Notes: generated by a model from the letters alone, not told the origin. Counted from the first letter of the stretch, positions 25,668 to 34,490 are shown. The stretch is DNA of 64,000 bases from Acinetobacter tandoii DSM 14970 = CIP 107469 (GCF_000400735.1 NZ_KE007368.1:122997-186996); one strand, 5' to 3'. Numbers and translations: made by a program.

Positions 25668-26039
25668 ATGCTCGAATTTTGGTACTCAGAACGCTGCACC
25701 CGTGAAATCAGACTCATCTGTAGTATTGGGGTATGTATTAGCATTTATTTCTGTTCTCGCATTGCGCAACTTGCACCACTATGGGTAGGATTAAGTCTAT
25801 TGTCAGGAATGCTGATTCATATTCTATTTACACAATATCTGAAATTGGCAACTTCACATCCTTATCGAATCACGCTTCGTAATGGAATTTATATATTCCA
25901 ATTGTTTGCACTCTTAAGCTTGATTTATCTATTACCAGAACCGCATAAATGGGTGCTGTGGTTACAATGCTTAGGCTTTCATGCACTTGGCTTATTTTTG
26001 GTTTCAATCTATCTCAACCGTGCCAAACGTTATGATTAG
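25668..26039 (+). CDS. Small four-helix membrane protein, unknown (second of a similar pair)
   Basis: A 123-residue protein with about four hydrophobic segments and short polar loops. It starts MLEFWYSERCTREIRL and ends in a basic tail (NRAKRYD). It is not recognised. It resembles the preceding gene in first residues, length and topology, but overall identity appears low by eye. The ATG lies 7 bp after the preceding stop, which points to co-translation. A hairpin terminator follows, closing the lgt group. Confidence 0.6.
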   Translation: MLEFWYSERCTREIRLICSIGVCISIYFCSRIAQLAPLWVGLSLLSGMLIHILFTQYLKLATSHPYRITLRNGIYIFQLFALLSLIYLLPEPHKWVLWLQCLGFHALGLFLVSIYLNRAKRYD

Positions 26040-26077
26040 TATGATGAATACTGATTGAACCTCATACTAATTCCCAT

Positions 26078-26118
26078 AAAAAAGACCGTTTATCTCGATG
26101 TAATAAACAGTCTTTTTT
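26078..26118. terminator. Bidirectional terminator between the membrane-protein pair and the CHAP-like gene
   Basis: The arms AAAAAAGAC-C-GTTTAT and ATAAAC-A-GTCTTTTTT form a 15-bp stem with one mismatch and a 9-nt loop, with A- and T-tracts on the two sides. Confidence 0.85.
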
Positions 26119-26137
26119 ATGCTAATCACCCTATGAT

Positions 26138-26647
26138 TTAGTGATCTAAGCGGTAATAACTATATTGCACATTGGCATTTTTATAAACGGCATAACCCGT
26201 TTGTTTAAAGTCAGAGACCCAACCTGAACCTGAATAACCTGCAATATGCCCATAAGTATGACCTTTGGTGCGGTCAATAATATAGATATCGCCTTTTTTC
26301 GGTTGGTCAAAGGATGGGCTAATACGACGGTAGCCTAATCGCTCGAGTGTATTGCCCCAATCCGCAGCAGCAACAGGATGACCCTGTACATTTGCACCCG
26401 CAGACTGTAATGCCAGACGAATACTCTTGGCACATTTCTGGGTGCTAGTACGGCGCGTGATACTGCTTAATTTCTGCGTGAATTTATCAATATCAACACG
26501 CTGAGAATTACTTGAGGTGTAGTTACGGTTGCGTTCTGTGTTTGAGCGTTTGTTATCTGGTCTTTGTTGCGCATTGGAACGAATAATGATTTGTGTTTCG
26601 GCAGGAGCATGAACATCACTCATACCCGTATTAACATCATAAATCAT
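26138..26647 (-). CDS. CHAP/NlpC-like peptidoglycan amidase, no signal peptide
   Basis: A 169-residue protein. The first 55 residues are polar and probably disordered. The C-terminal 110 carry a papain-like (CHAP/NlpC-type) layout with catalytic candidates Cys72 (QKCAKSIRLAL), His134 (TYGHIAGYS) and Asp146 (WVSDF). Such domains cut amide bonds in peptidoglycan; the short Cys-plus-helix motif resembles phage endolysins and interbacterial amidase effectors. There is no Sec or Tat signal. No immunity-like or secretion gene is next to it. GAGG lies 8 nt before the ATG. It could be a type VI effector, a lysin remnant or a housekeeping enzyme; the sequence does not decide. Confidence 0.7.
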   Translation of the reverse strand: MIYDVNTGMSDVHAPAETQIIIRSNAQQRPDNKRSNTERNRNYTSSNSQRVDIDKFTQKLSSITRRTSTQKCAKSIRLALQSAGANVQGHPVAAADWGNTLERLGYRRISPSFDQPKKGDIYIIDRTKGHTYGHIAGYSGSGWVSDFKQTGYAVYKNANVQYSYYRLDH

Positions 26648-27057
26648 CCTTAAAACCTCAAACTTCTTACATCAAACACAAAAAACTGAGTGCTGATAGT
26701 AGCTCGTGAAACTTAATTTTTCATACGTAAAATGTAAAAAAATATAAACATGTAACAGAGCAACCGTTAACTTACTCTTTTTTTAGCAATTGCATGGTGG
26801 CTTTAGTCAATCTTTTTGAACAAAAAACAATCAACACTCTAATTTACTTCTCGCTCTGAACCGCTTGTAATCTGCTTGATTCAATACTTTTCACATAACT
26901 TTTTATCGGATTGGTCATCCTGAATGACCACAGCAATCTTGGGTGCTTTCCACTACACAATTCAGTATAATCATCTGCATATTTTAGAATTTATATTGGG
27001 AAGATTAAGCGAATCCGTGAAAGATTTGCTTGCCCAAATGGTTTATTTGAGAGTTTT
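26648..27057. other. Gene-free region ahead of thyA
   Basis: 410 bp without a convincing gene. It contains a perfect 7-5-7 inverted repeat (TGGTCAT / ATGACCA, 26912-26930) and a TATAAT (26966-26971) that may be the thyA -10 element, without a clear -35. A 14-codon frame starting GTG at 27017 ends in TGA overlapping the thyA ATG (ATGA); there is little else to support it as a gene. Confidence 0.5.
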
Positions 27058-27900
27058 ATGAAGACGTATTTAGACCTGCTACAACACATCCTCGATCACG
27101 GTGGTGATAAAGGCGACCGTACTGGTACTGGTACGCGCTCGGTATTTGGTCATCAAATGCGTTTTGACCTAAATCAAGGCTTCCCTTTACTGACCACCAA
27201 AAAGGTTCATTTCCGCTCGATTGTGATTGAACTGTTGTGGTTCCTTAAAGGCGACACCAATGTAAAATATTTACAAGACAACAAAGTCAGCATTTGGGAT
27301 GAATGGGCAACCGCAGAACAAACGGCTCGTTTTGGTCGCCCAGAAGGTGAACTCGGTCCCGTCTATGGTCATCAATGGCGAAACTTTGGTGCAACCAAAC
27401 TTGAAAATGGATTGTATGCGCAAGATGGTTTTGACCAAATTTCATGGTTGGTGAATGAAATTAAAACCAATCCAAATTCACGTCGCTTAATTGTGTCTGG
27501 TTGGAATCCACAAGAAGCAGGACAAGTGGCCTTACCGCCATGTCACACCTTGTTCCAATTCTTTGTCCAAGATGGCAAATTGTCTTGTCAGTTATATCAA
27601 CGTAGTGCCGACGTGTTTTTAGGCGTGCCTTTTAACATTGCCAGCTATGCCTTGCTGACGCATATGGTGGCGCAAGTGTGTGGTTTAGGTGTGGGTGATT
27701 TTGTTTGGACAGGTGGCGATACCCACCTGTATGCCAACCATTTTGAGCAAGCCAAACTACAACTGAGCCGTGAACCGCTCGGTCTGTGTCAATTAAAACT
27801 AAATCCTGAGATTCAAGATATCTTCGATTTTAAATTTGAAGATATTGAAATTGTCGGCTACGAATCGCATCCTGCAATTAAAGCCCCTGTTGCCGTTTAA
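27058..27900 (+). CDS. thyA: Thymidylate synthase
   Basis: Converts dUMP to dTMP using methylene-tetrahydrofolate, producing dihydrofolate. The 280-residue protein has the catalytic Cys162 in [10 protein letters not shown], the phosphate-binding Arg in RTGTGTRS, the [22 protein letters not shown] segment and the DTHLYANH segment. It is about 16 residues longer than the E. coli enzyme owing to an insertion near 84-125, a region variable in the family. It is followed by a hairpin and then folA, which recycles its dihydrofolate product. Confidence 0.97.
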   Translation: MKTYLDLLQHILDHGGDKGDRTGTGTRSVFGHQMRFDLNQGFPLLTTKKVHFRSIVIELLWFLKGDTNVKYLQDNKVSIWDEWATAEQTARFGRPEGELGPVYGHQWRNFGATKLENGLYAQDGFDQISWLVNEIKTNPNSRRLIVSGWNPQEAGQVALPPCHTLFQFFVQDGKLSCQLYQRSADVFLGVPFNIASYALLTHMVAQVCGLGVGDFVWTGGDTHLYANHFEQAKLQLSREPLGLCQLKLNPEIQDIFDFKFEDIEIVGYESHPAIKAPVAV

Positions 27901-27910
27901 GCTTCAGGAC

Positions 27911-27941
27911 AGATGCTTTCTGCACAGAGAGCATCTTTTTT
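27911..27941 (+). terminator. Terminator between thyA and folA
   Basis: The arms AGATGCT / AGCATCT have a 12-nt loop and six T residues. It lies 27 bp before folA, so folA may be expressed by read-through. Confidence 0.75.
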
Positions 27942-27968
27942 CCAAATATTTCCACAGGCTAGTGATTA

Positions 27969-28481
27969 ATGACATTCCAGAATTTAGAAGTTGTGCATGT
28001 CGTGGCGATGGATCAGCAACGCTGTATCGGCAAAGCCAATGATTTACCTTGGCATATTCCTGCCGACCTTAAACACTTTAAAGCCATCACTCAAGGTGGC
28101 GTGGTGGTCATGGGGCGTAAAACCTTAGAGTCTATGGGACGCACCTTGCCTAAACGTGTTAATTGGGTCATTACCCGTGATCTAAACTGGTCTTTTGAAG
28201 GCACAAAGGTAGCCTATAGCATTGAGGAAGCACTCACACACGTGATAGCAGATGTACAAGCTTCAGAAAAGCCTGAAAGCATCTTTATTATTGGCGGTGG
28301 TGAAATTTTTAAACAAACCATGAATATTGCAGACCGTCTGGAATTGACCCACGTTGAACTTGATGTACAAGGTGATGCGTATTATCCTGAAATTCCGACT
28401 GAATTTAAAAAAGTAAGCTCGGAAAAACATCGAGATGAAAATACTGGGATCGTGTTTGAGTTTGCAACCTATACCAAATAA
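27969..28481 (+). CDS. folA: Dihydrofolate reductase
   Basis: Reduces dihydrofolate to tetrahydrofolate with NADPH; the target of trimethoprim. The 170-residue protein shows the family pattern: CIGKANDLPWHIPADLKHF with the catalytic acid Asp33, the NADPH-binding MGRKTLESMGR and FIIGGGEIFKQ segments. It appears to be the chromosomal type rather than a mobile dfr gene, given its position after thyA and normal base composition. A terminator hairpin separates the two genes. Confidence 0.96.
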   Translation: MTFQNLEVVHVVAMDQQRCIGKANDLPWHIPADLKHFKAITQGGVVVMGRKTLESMGRTLPKRVNWVITRDLNWSFEGTKVAYSIEEALTHVIADVQASEKPESIFIIGGGEIFKQTMNIADRLELTHVELDVQGDAYYPEIPTEFKKVSSEKHRDENTGIVFEFATYTK

Positions 28482-28505
28482 CTATTCAAAAATGAGTGGC
28501 TGAGT

Positions 28506-29543
28506 ATGCAGCAAAAAGGATCAGGTACATTGTTGTTCAAAACACTGCAATGGTTGATCCACTGTATTTTCAGCCTGTTTGTACTGTTATCTTCAATTTG
28601 GCTATGCCTTGCGCTCTGGATTCAACAACCTATTCATGCTGTTGTGACTTATACCCTCATTTTAGCGTGGGCCTGTTTTTCACTCAGTATCTTAGGCATT
28701 TATTTTAGTCAGCACCTCATCAGTCGCAATAAAGATATTCTGCTGTATCTTTTTGGCTTTGTATTGGCATTAGCATGGTACTTTGGCTTAGAAGCTCGAC
28801 AAGACCGTGATTGGAATCCCGAAGTTTCTCGTTTGCTGAGTTATCAAATTAACGGGCATCAAGTCACTTTGCACAATGTTCGAGACTTTCACTGGCATGC
28901 CGATGGCAGTTATAGCGCTGCATGGCAAACGCGAGTTTTAGATTTAAATCAAATTACTGGGGTAAACATTATTACCTCGTACTGGACAGGCCCACAGATT
29001 GCCCATACTTTGGTCAGTTTTGATTTTGCCGATACCGCCCCGCTCACTTTTTCCATCGAAATTCGCAAGGAAAAAGGTGAAGAATTTTCCGCAATTGGCG
29101 GCTTTTTCCGTAAGTATGAACTGAATTTAGTTGCTGCCAATGAAACTGACATCATCTATACCCGTAGTAATATTCGGCATGAACAGGTCTATTTTTTCCC
29201 GATCAAGATGTCAAAAGCACAAAGCCAAGCTTTATTTCTCGAGTATCTGAATAAAGCCAGTGAACTGGCACAACAACCCAAATGGTATAATACGCTGAGC
29301 AGTAACTGCACCACGCTAGTATTTGACATGATTCAGGCCGTCACACAAAAACCACTGCCTGTAGATTACCGCCTATTGGCTTCGGGCTATTTGCCTAACT
29401 ACCTCTACGACTTGAATGCAATTTCACACCATTACAGTATGCGTGAATGGTATCGTCAGGCACACGTCAATCCCAAGGTTCAATCTTTAGCGTCAATCCA
29501 AGACTATTCCAGAACCATTCGTCAAAGACTACCAACCCATTAG
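28506..29543 (+). CDS. Membrane protein with a DUF4105 (Lnb-type) periplasmic domain
   Basis: A 345-residue protein with three hydrophobic helices near the N-terminus (about 11-33, 41-63, 72-93) and a large C-terminal domain that should face the periplasm. The segment WYNTLSSNCTTLVFDMI (about 260-276), with its conserved Asn-Cys-Thr-Thr, is the core of the DUF4105 family, a cysteine-amidase-like fold related to the N-terminal domain of lipoprotein N-acyltransferase Lnb. A catalytic role for that Cys (about 268) is inferred. No substrate is known. It starts 25 bp after folA and may be co-transcribed with it. Confidence 0.78.
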   Translation: MQQKGSGTLLFKTLQWLIHCIFSLFVLLSSIWLCLALWIQQPIHAVVTYTLILAWACFSLSILGIYFSQHLISRNKDILLYLFGFVLALAWYFGLEARQDRDWNPEVSRLLSYQINGHQVTLHNVRDFHWHADGSYSAAWQTRVLDLNQITGVNIITSYWTGPQIAHTLVSFDFADTAPLTFSIEIRKEKGEEFSAIGGFFRKYELNLVAANETDIIYTRSNIRHEQVYFFPIKMSKAQSQALFLEYLNKASELAQQPKWYNTLSSNCTTLVFDMIQAVTQKPLPVDYRLLASGYLPNYLYDLNAISHHYSMREWYRQAHVNPKVQSLASIQDYSRTIRQRLPTH

Positions 29544-29662
29544 GTGCTGCGTTCTGTCTTCACAAGGTAAAAGTACAAGAAGAAATACGATAATCAACTA
29601 GAAATTTAAATCTGCTTTGTTTATAAAATAAAAAATAAAGTTAAAAAAATTGGAATTACAAC

Positions 29663-30118
29663 ATGTTAAAAAAGACCTTAAGTGTTGCCCTACTCGGCTC
29701 AGCATTACTATTCGCTGGCTGCCAGTCCACACCAAGCTCTTCTGCTGCCGAGGTCAATAACTTACAAACACTACAAAACCGTACGTGGATTGCAACTCAA
29801 ATTGGTTCGCAAATGCTCAAAACCAATCCAAGCGCACGTAATATTCCCGCACTCCAGTTTGATGAAGCAACAAAACGTGTTTCTGGTGCCGATGGTTGTA
29901 ACCGTTTGATGGGCACCTATCAAGCCACGGGCAATACCTTGGTACTTTCACAAATGGCATCTACTAAAATGGCATGTATTGATAATACCCTGCCGAATCA
30001 ATTTAACACTGCACTAGCGAATGTGACCAACTATCAGGTGTATAACAACACCCTGAAATTACTGGATCGCAATGGCAACCTATTGGTTGAATTTAAGAGT
30101 GCAAAACAACCTCGTTAA
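29663..30118 (+). CDS. META-domain (HslJ-like) lipoprotein
   Basis: A 151-residue lipoprotein with lipobox LFAGC (Cys20) and a META/DUF306 domain (about 36-147). The family pattern is visible in TWIATQIG, ALQFDEATKRVSGADGCNRLMGTY and the LVLSQMASTKMAC segment; the two cysteines (about 79 and 106) could form a disulfide. E. coli HslJ is a heat-inducible outer-membrane lipoprotein of the same family; the molecular role is not known. It is a single gene with its own terminator. Confidence 0.88.
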   Translation: MLKKTLSVALLGSALLFAGCQSTPSSSAAEVNNLQTLQNRTWIATQIGSQMLKTNPSARNIPALQFDEATKRVSGADGCNRLMGTYQATGNTLVLSQMASTKMACIDNTLPNQFNTALANVTNYQVYNNTLKLLDRNGNLLVEFKSAKQPR

Positions 30119-30131
30119 AACTTTAAGATAA

Positions 30132-30155
30132 GGGTCTGTATTACAGACCTTTTTT
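30132..30155 (+). terminator. Terminator of the META lipoprotein gene
   Basis: The 7-bp stem GGTCTGT / ACAGACC has a 3-nt loop, followed by six T residues. Confidence 0.9.
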
Positions 30156-30235
30156 CATTTATATAACAAACATTACATCTTGGTGCCACAATGTTCTCTT
30201 ATAGTGGCGAGCAAGATTGAATTAAGGAAATTGTC

Positions 30236-30760
30236 ATGCAACAAGCATTATTGGGTGGTGGCTGCTTTTGGTGTGTTGAAGCGGTATTTCTTCAATTAAA
30301 AGGGGTGACTCAGGTGGTCAGTGGGTATGCTGGTGGCACAACAGAAAATCCAAGCTATGAAGACATCTGCCGAGGCAATACAGGACATGCAGAGGTCATC
30401 CTGATTGATTTTGATGAAAGCCAAATTCAATACTCACAATTGCTTGAAGTATTTTTTGCAACGCATGACCCAACAACACTAAACCGTCAAGGCAATGATA
30501 TTGGTACACAATATCGCTCAGTGATTTATTACTTCAACCCAGAGCAACAACAAGCGGCTGAACGAATCATTCAGGAATTAAAAGCCCAAGGCATCAATAT
30601 TGTCACCGAAGTGACCCCTGCACCACAGTTTTACCCTGCCGAGGAGTATCACCAAAATTACTTTGCTCGGAACCCAACCCAAGGTTACTGTAATTTCGCT
30701 ATACCGCCAAAACTTTTAAAACTCCACAGCAAGTTCCAATCACTGCTGAAAACTGAATAA
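30236..30760 (+). CDS. msrA: Peptide-methionine (S)-S-oxide reductase MsrA
   Basis: Repairs oxidised methionine (S-sulfoxide) in proteins and free methionine, using thioredoxin. The 174-residue protein starts nearly at the catalytic motif GGCFWC (Cys10, with Cys13 next to it). Other signatures are [30 protein letters not shown] and the [13 protein letters not shown] segment. It lacks a signal peptide and is cytosolic. An AAGGAAA ribosome site precedes the ATG. Only the short MsrA domain is present, with no MsrB fusion. Confidence 0.96.
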   Translation: MQQALLGGGCFWCVEAVFLQLKGVTQVVSGYAGGTTENPSYEDICRGNTGHAEVILIDFDESQIQYSQLLEVFFATHDPTTLNRQGNDIGTQYRSVIYYFNPEQQQAAERIIQELKAQGINIVTEVTPAPQFYPAEEYHQNYFARNPTQGYCNFAIPPKLLKLHSKFQSLLKTE

Positions 30761-30770
30761 ATCAGCAATA

Positions 30771-30797
30771 AAAAAGCGACCAATATGGTCGCTTTTC
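30771..30797. terminator. Bidirectional terminator between msrA and exbD
   Basis: The stem AAAAGCGACC / GGTCGCTTTT (10 bp) with a 5-nt loop is flanked by A and T residues and serves both converging genes. Confidence 0.9.
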
Positions 30798-30812
30798 TCG
30801 CATCATCAATGC

Positions 30813-31217
30813 TTAATTTTCACTCACAAAAGCAATATCACTGAGTCCGGCTTCACTCGCACGTGACATTACCTGTGCAACGGTGTCATAACGTGATTCT
30901 TTATCTGCACGTAATTGTACCGTTGGCTTCTGTGCGGCTTGACCTGCATCATTAAAACGAGTCTGTAACTCATCTAAACTAATGATTTGGTCATTCCACG
31001 CCACTTCACCATTGGCATTAATACTAACTGTAATTGCTTCAGGTGGTGGATCAACAATATCCGCAGTGGTTTTTGGCAAGGTCAATGGAATTGATGGGTT
31101 GGCAACGGTCGCAGTCACCAAGAAGATGATCATCAATACCAACATAATATCGATGAGCGGAATGAGATTCATCTCATTCATGCCCGAATCATTGTCTTCA
31201 CCCAATTGAAAAGCCAT
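30813..31217 (-). CDS. exbD: ExbD, energy-transducing partner of TonB
   Basis: Inner-membrane protein of the ExbB-ExbD proton-driven motor that energises TonB. The 134-residue protein has a short cytosolic N-terminus (MAFQLGEDNDSGMNEMNLIPLIDIMLVLMIIFLV), one membrane helix carrying the essential proton-binding Asp (about residue 23, in PLIDIML), and a periplasmic domain. The ATG overlaps the exbB stop (TAATG), with GGAGG inside the end of exbB. Last gene of tonB-exbB-exbD. It serves the siderophore receptors at 7-12 kb. Confidence 0.95.
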   Translation of the reverse strand: MAFQLGEDNDSGMNEMNLIPLIDIMLVLMIIFLVTATVANPSIPLTLPKTTADIVDPPPEAITVSINANGEVAWNDQIISLDELQTRFNDAGQAAQKPTVQLRADKESRYDTVAQVMSRASEAGLSDIAFVSEN

Positions 31218-31840
31218 TAAGCTTGACCTCCAACTAAACCTTGTTGTGCTGCTTTCACTTCAACTTTTTGCGTTGTTGTTTCTTGTTGCAACATGGTGTC
31301 GATCAATAAGCTGTGCGCTTGATCTTGCAGCTCATTCGATAAAGTACGATTAGCACGTACACAAATGTTGTACGCCAATACTGCAGGAATCGCAACAGCC
31401 AAACCTAAACCCGTCATGATCAGTGCTTCACCTACAGGGGTTGCCACTTGAGCTAAACCTGCTTGACCGCTTTTACCTACAGCAACTAGAGCATGGAAGA
31501 TACCCCAAACTGTACCAAATAAACCGACAAAAGGACCGATCGAAGCAATGGTACCTAAAACAGAAATTCCTTTTTCAGCATTGGCTTTTTCAACCGAAAT
31601 TTGACGCAATAATGCTTGTTCTGCAACCGCTTTACGCTGTTCAAAACTTAAAGGTGCCAATTTTGCTTTCAGCTTAGTGAGTGCTGCTGCAAGTTGAGCA
31701 TGTGCTTGTTGTTTAAGTTGGCGTGTGCCCATCAGACGTAAAATAAAAATCGTCCATGTTGCGATAGACATTGCCAATAATACGAAATACAGGGTTTTAC
31801 TCACCGCATCCGCATGTTGCCAATAAACTGAAAAGTTCAT
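31217..31840 (-). CDS. exbB: ExbB, proton channel component for TonB
   Basis: A 207-residue MotA/TolQ/ExbB-family protein with three membrane helices (about 17-37, 113-138, 152-175). The family segment SIGPFVGLFGTVWGIFHAL and the VGEALIMTGLGLAVAIPAVLAYN stretch line the proton path. AGGAG precedes the ATG. It lies 19 bp after tonB and is translationally coupled to exbD. It is assigned to the TonB rather than the Tol system because tonB is in the same operon and a Fur-type operator precedes it. Confidence 0.95.
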   Translation of the reverse strand: MNFSVYWQHADAVSKTLYFVLLAMSIATWTIFILRLMGTRQLKQQAHAQLAAALTKLKAKLAPLSFEQRKAVAEQALLRQISVEKANAEKGISVLGTIASIGPFVGLFGTVWGIFHALVAVGKSGQAGLAQVATPVGEALIMTGLGLAVAIPAVLAYNICVRANRTLSNELQDQAHSLLIDTMLQQETTTQKVEVKAAQQGLVGGQA

Positions 31841-31859
31841 ACTCGAACTCCTGAAATAG

Positions 31860-32633
31860 TTAGCCGTTAGGATTCAATGTCAATTCAAAGGGTTGCTCTG
31901 CTCGAATAGGGTAAGCAACACCATTTTCCTTGTACGGTTTGAATTTTGCATTACGCACAGAGCGTAAAATCTTTTCATCTAAAGCGGAAACACCTGTCGA
32001 CTTGGTCACACGCGCATTAGTAATTTTACCCTTTTCATCGGCCTCAATGAGGATGATGATGCTACGTGTCTCACCCTTTAAGTCACTGTTGCTGTAACTT
32101 GGCTTTGGCGAACGACTCCATTGCACCCCTGAACCACCAATTGAAACATTTCTGGTTGTTGGTGTTGGCGCAGGTCTTTCCACCACTGGTTGAGCTACAG
32201 GTGCAGGTCTACTCACCACTCTGGTTTCAACCGCTGGAGTAGTCACCACTGCTGGTCTCTGCGGCTGTACTGTAGGCTGTGTAACAGGTTTAACGGTTTC
32301 TGCTTTTTTAACTTGTTGAACTTTTTCCACCTTCTTTGGAGGTTGTGACTGAGGTTTTTCCACCACTTTGACCTCTTTTACTTCCTTTGGCTTCGGCTGT
32401 TCTTTTTTCGGTTCAGCTTTTGGCTTTGGCGGTAAAGGTTTCGGTTGTTCTTGAATTTTGACAAATCGTACTTTTAATGGCTCTTTTTCCACTTTAGGAA
32501 GTTCAGGCACTTTCATTTGGCTGACCGCCCACAATACCCCAACATGCCCAATGGCAACTGCAATTAAGGCTGAGATGATTTTCTTTTTCATCGGATTAGG
32601 AGCTTGCATAGAGGGGGTAGAAAGTTGACTCAT
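31860..32633 (-). CDS. tonB: TonB, energy transducer to outer-membrane receptors
   Basis: A 257-residue periplasm-spanning protein. It has an N-terminal membrane anchor (about 18-38), a Pro/Lys/Glu-rich spacer (about 45-160, with repeated KPK and PKP elements) and the C-terminal TonB domain (about 170-255: YSNSDLKGE, VTKSTGVSALDEKILRSVRNAKFKPY) that grips the TonB box of receptors. It is first in the operon with exbB and exbD. The promoter carries a Fur-like operator, so expression should rise when iron is scarce, together with the receptor genes in this window. Confidence 0.95.
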   Translation of the reverse strand: MSQLSTPSMQAPNPMKKKIISALIAVAIGHVGVLWAVSQMKVPELPKVEKEPLKVRFVKIQEQPKPLPPKPKAEPKKEQPKPKEVKEVKVVEKPQSQPPKKVEKVQQVKKAETVKPVTQPTVQPQRPAVVTTPAVETRVVSRPAPVAQPVVERPAPTPTTRNVSIGGSGVQWSRSPKPSYSNSDLKGETRSIIILIEADEKGKITNARVTKSTGVSALDEKILRSVRNAKFKPYKENGVAYPIRAEQPFELTLNPNG

Positions 32634-32727
32634 TAGAATCTATGACCTAAAAGAAGCGACTGCTCACGACAGTTTAATCGTGGATTTAACAATCAAGCTC
32701 ATCGGTTAGTACAATTAAAGTATCGCA

Positions 32728-32757
32728 ATAATAAATGAGAAGTGTTTTCATTTGCAA
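32728..32757 (-). promoter_or_regulatory. Promoter with Fur-like operator of tonB-exbB-exbD
   Basis: Read leftward: -35 TTGCAA (32757-32752), then an inverted-repeat operator AATGAAAACACTTCTCATT (32752-32734), then -10 TATTAT (32733-32728, 18-bp spacer) or TTATTA (17-bp spacer). The operator matches 15 of 19 bases of the perfect palindrome ahead of the 7321 receptor gene and sits in the same place relative to -35 and -10. Confidence 0.7.
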
Positions 32758-32799
32758 CTATTAATTTCACTGTTTTAATGAGTTTTTTGAATCAAAATA

Positions 32800-32833
32800 A
32801 AAAAAGGACCGTTAAAAAACTGGTCCTTTTTCG
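32800..32833 (-). terminator. Terminator of purU
   Basis: The stem AAAAGGACC / GGTCCTTTT with an 11-nt loop is followed by a U-run in the leftward direction. Confidence 0.9.
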
Positions 32834-32849
32834 CATAGGCTAAAAATAG

Positions 32850-33716
32850 TTATTGGAAAACAACTGTTTTATTGCCATCGACAATAATACGGTCTTCTAA
32901 ATGCCATTTTACTGCACGCGCCAAAACATTACGTTCAACGTCTTGACCCAATTCACGCAATTGCTCAACAGTAAAGTCATGGTTTACACGCTCCACATCC
33001 TGCTCAATAATTGGACCTTGGTCTAAATCAGCAGTGACATAGTGAGCCGTAGCACCAATCAGTTTCACACCTTTCTCATGTGCTTGTTTGTATGGATTTG
33101 CCCCGACAAAAGCAGGTAGGAAAGAATGGTGAATATTGATGATTTTCATTTCCCAGTGCTTCACAAACTCTTCATCCAGAATTTGCATATAACGCGCTAA
33201 AACAAGCAAATCATTGCCTTGCATCAATTCATCAATTTTTGCGTAGGCTTCACGTTTGTTTTCTTTGGTCACTGGAACCACTTCAAACGGGATACCGAAG
33301 TTCTCTACTGCTTCACGTAAATCAGGATGATTGGAAACTACCTTCGTGATTTCACATGGTAAACCACCACGCGCATGACGCCATAACAGTTCAAGCAAAG
33401 CATGGTCAACTTTAGAGACCAAAATACCTACTTTTTTCACATCGCTAACCAAGGTCAAGCGCCATTGCATAGCGTAGCGTTCTGCAACATTTACCGCAAA
33501 AGTCTGGATCAAACTTTCTTTACGTGTTTGCAAATGGTCTAATTCAAACTCAACACGCATGAAATAACGCCCGCCAGAAGCTTCCGTTGCGTACTGATCA
33601 AGTGCGGTAATATTTGCTCCCTGATGATACAAAAAGCTCGATACAGCCTGCACGATCCCTGGCTTATCTTCACAAGTAATCAGTAAGCGTGCTGTGTTGG
33701 CAGTTGTCATGTTCAT
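32850..33716 (-). CDS. purU: Formyltetrahydrofolate deformylase
   Basis: Hydrolyses 10-formyl-tetrahydrofolate to formate and tetrahydrofolate, balancing one-carbon pools. The 288-residue protein has an N-terminal ACT domain (about 9-85: LLITCEDKPGIVQAVSSFL) and a C-terminal formyltransferase-like hydrolase domain (about 92-288) with the catalytic INIHHSFLPAFVGANPY (Asn-His) and GATAHYVTADLDQGPIIEQD (His-Asp) segments. Two ATGs, six bp apart, could start it; the first is used. Monocistronic with its own terminator. Confidence 0.95.
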   Translation of the reverse strand: MNMTTANTARLLITCEDKPGIVQAVSSFLYHQGANITALDQYATEASGGRYFMRVEFELDHLQTRKESLIQTFAVNVAERYAMQWRLTLVSDVKKVGILVSKVDHALLELLWRHARGGLPCEITKVVSNHPDLREAVENFGIPFEVVPVTKENKREAYAKIDELMQGNDLLVLARYMQILDEEFVKHWEMKIINIHHSFLPAFVGANPYKQAHEKGVKLIGATAHYVTADLDQGPIIEQDVERVNHDFTVEQLRELGQDVERNVLARAVKWHLEDRIIVDGNKTVVFQ

Positions 33717-33797
33717 GTTGGTTCTTGTTACACCTAATTTAAATAAGCCGAGTATTCTAGCGCGTTTTACACGCTGACTAAATAGCTGGTTTCAGCT

Positions 33798-34490
33798 TCA
33801 ATTGTTTTTCACATGTGAGAGACTGGCAAATAGCTCAGAAGGGCCAAAACTTTCCAGTAATCGCTCATAGGTTTCACGGCTTTCACCACGTAAATAGGCC
33901 CCTTCAAGGAACACCATTTGACGTAAAGCTTGCCACACCCACTTTTCTTCCAAATGGTTAGAGTCACTGATGTGCCCAGACATATATAAGAAGTTGGTCC
34001 AGTTGGTCAGTACAATCCACAAGTTAATGACCAAGGCTTCAATTTCTGAAGACGTCATTTGCATTAAACCTGCATCCACAAAGGCCTGATAAATTTTCTG
34101 ACCTTGTTGCATGACTTGTCCCGCAAAACGAGGATACATTTTTCGAAAATCTTCATTGTTTTCAACCAAATGATAAACATCACGGTGCAAAAAGCGATAA
34201 GCCCACAACTGGTTGCTTAAGACTTGAAAATAACTAATTTTGTCATTCACATCCAAAGCACGGTCATCGGGTAGCGCGAGCATTTCCAGCGTTTCTTTCT
34301 GGTACTGCTCCATCAACTCTTTAATAATTTCATTTTTATTGCGAAAGTGGTAATACAAATTGCCTGGACTCATGCCCAATTCAGCAGCAATATGATTGGT
34401 TGTGACCGAGCGTTCACCACGTTCATTAAACAACTGCAAACTCAATTGCAAAATGCGTTCTTTGGTTTTCACCGTTTTGGAGTGAGACAT
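33798..34490 (-). CDS. TetR/AcrR-family transcriptional regulator
   Basis: A 230-residue regulator. Its N-terminal helix-turn-helix domain (about 10-55: RILQLSLQLFNERGERSVTTNHIAAELGMSPGNLYYHFRNKNEII) is typical of TetR proteins; the all-helical C-terminal part would bind an unknown ligand. It is divergent from an aldehyde dehydrogenase gene with 116 bp between, and a perfect 9-2-9 palindrome lies in that gap within the dehydrogenase promoter. Repression of the neighbouring gene, and perhaps itself, is inferred. Confidence 0.9.
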   Translation of the reverse strand: MSHSKTVKTKERILQLSLQLFNERGERSVTTNHIAAELGMSPGNLYYHFRNKNEIIKELMEQYQKETLEMLALPDDRALDVNDKISYFQVLSNQLWAYRFLHRDVYHLVENNEDFRKMYPRFAGQVMQQGQKIYQAFVDAGLMQMTSSEIEALVINLWIVLTNWTNFLYMSGHISDSNHLEEKWVWQALRQMVFLEGAYLRGESRETYERLLESFGPSELFASLSHVKNN

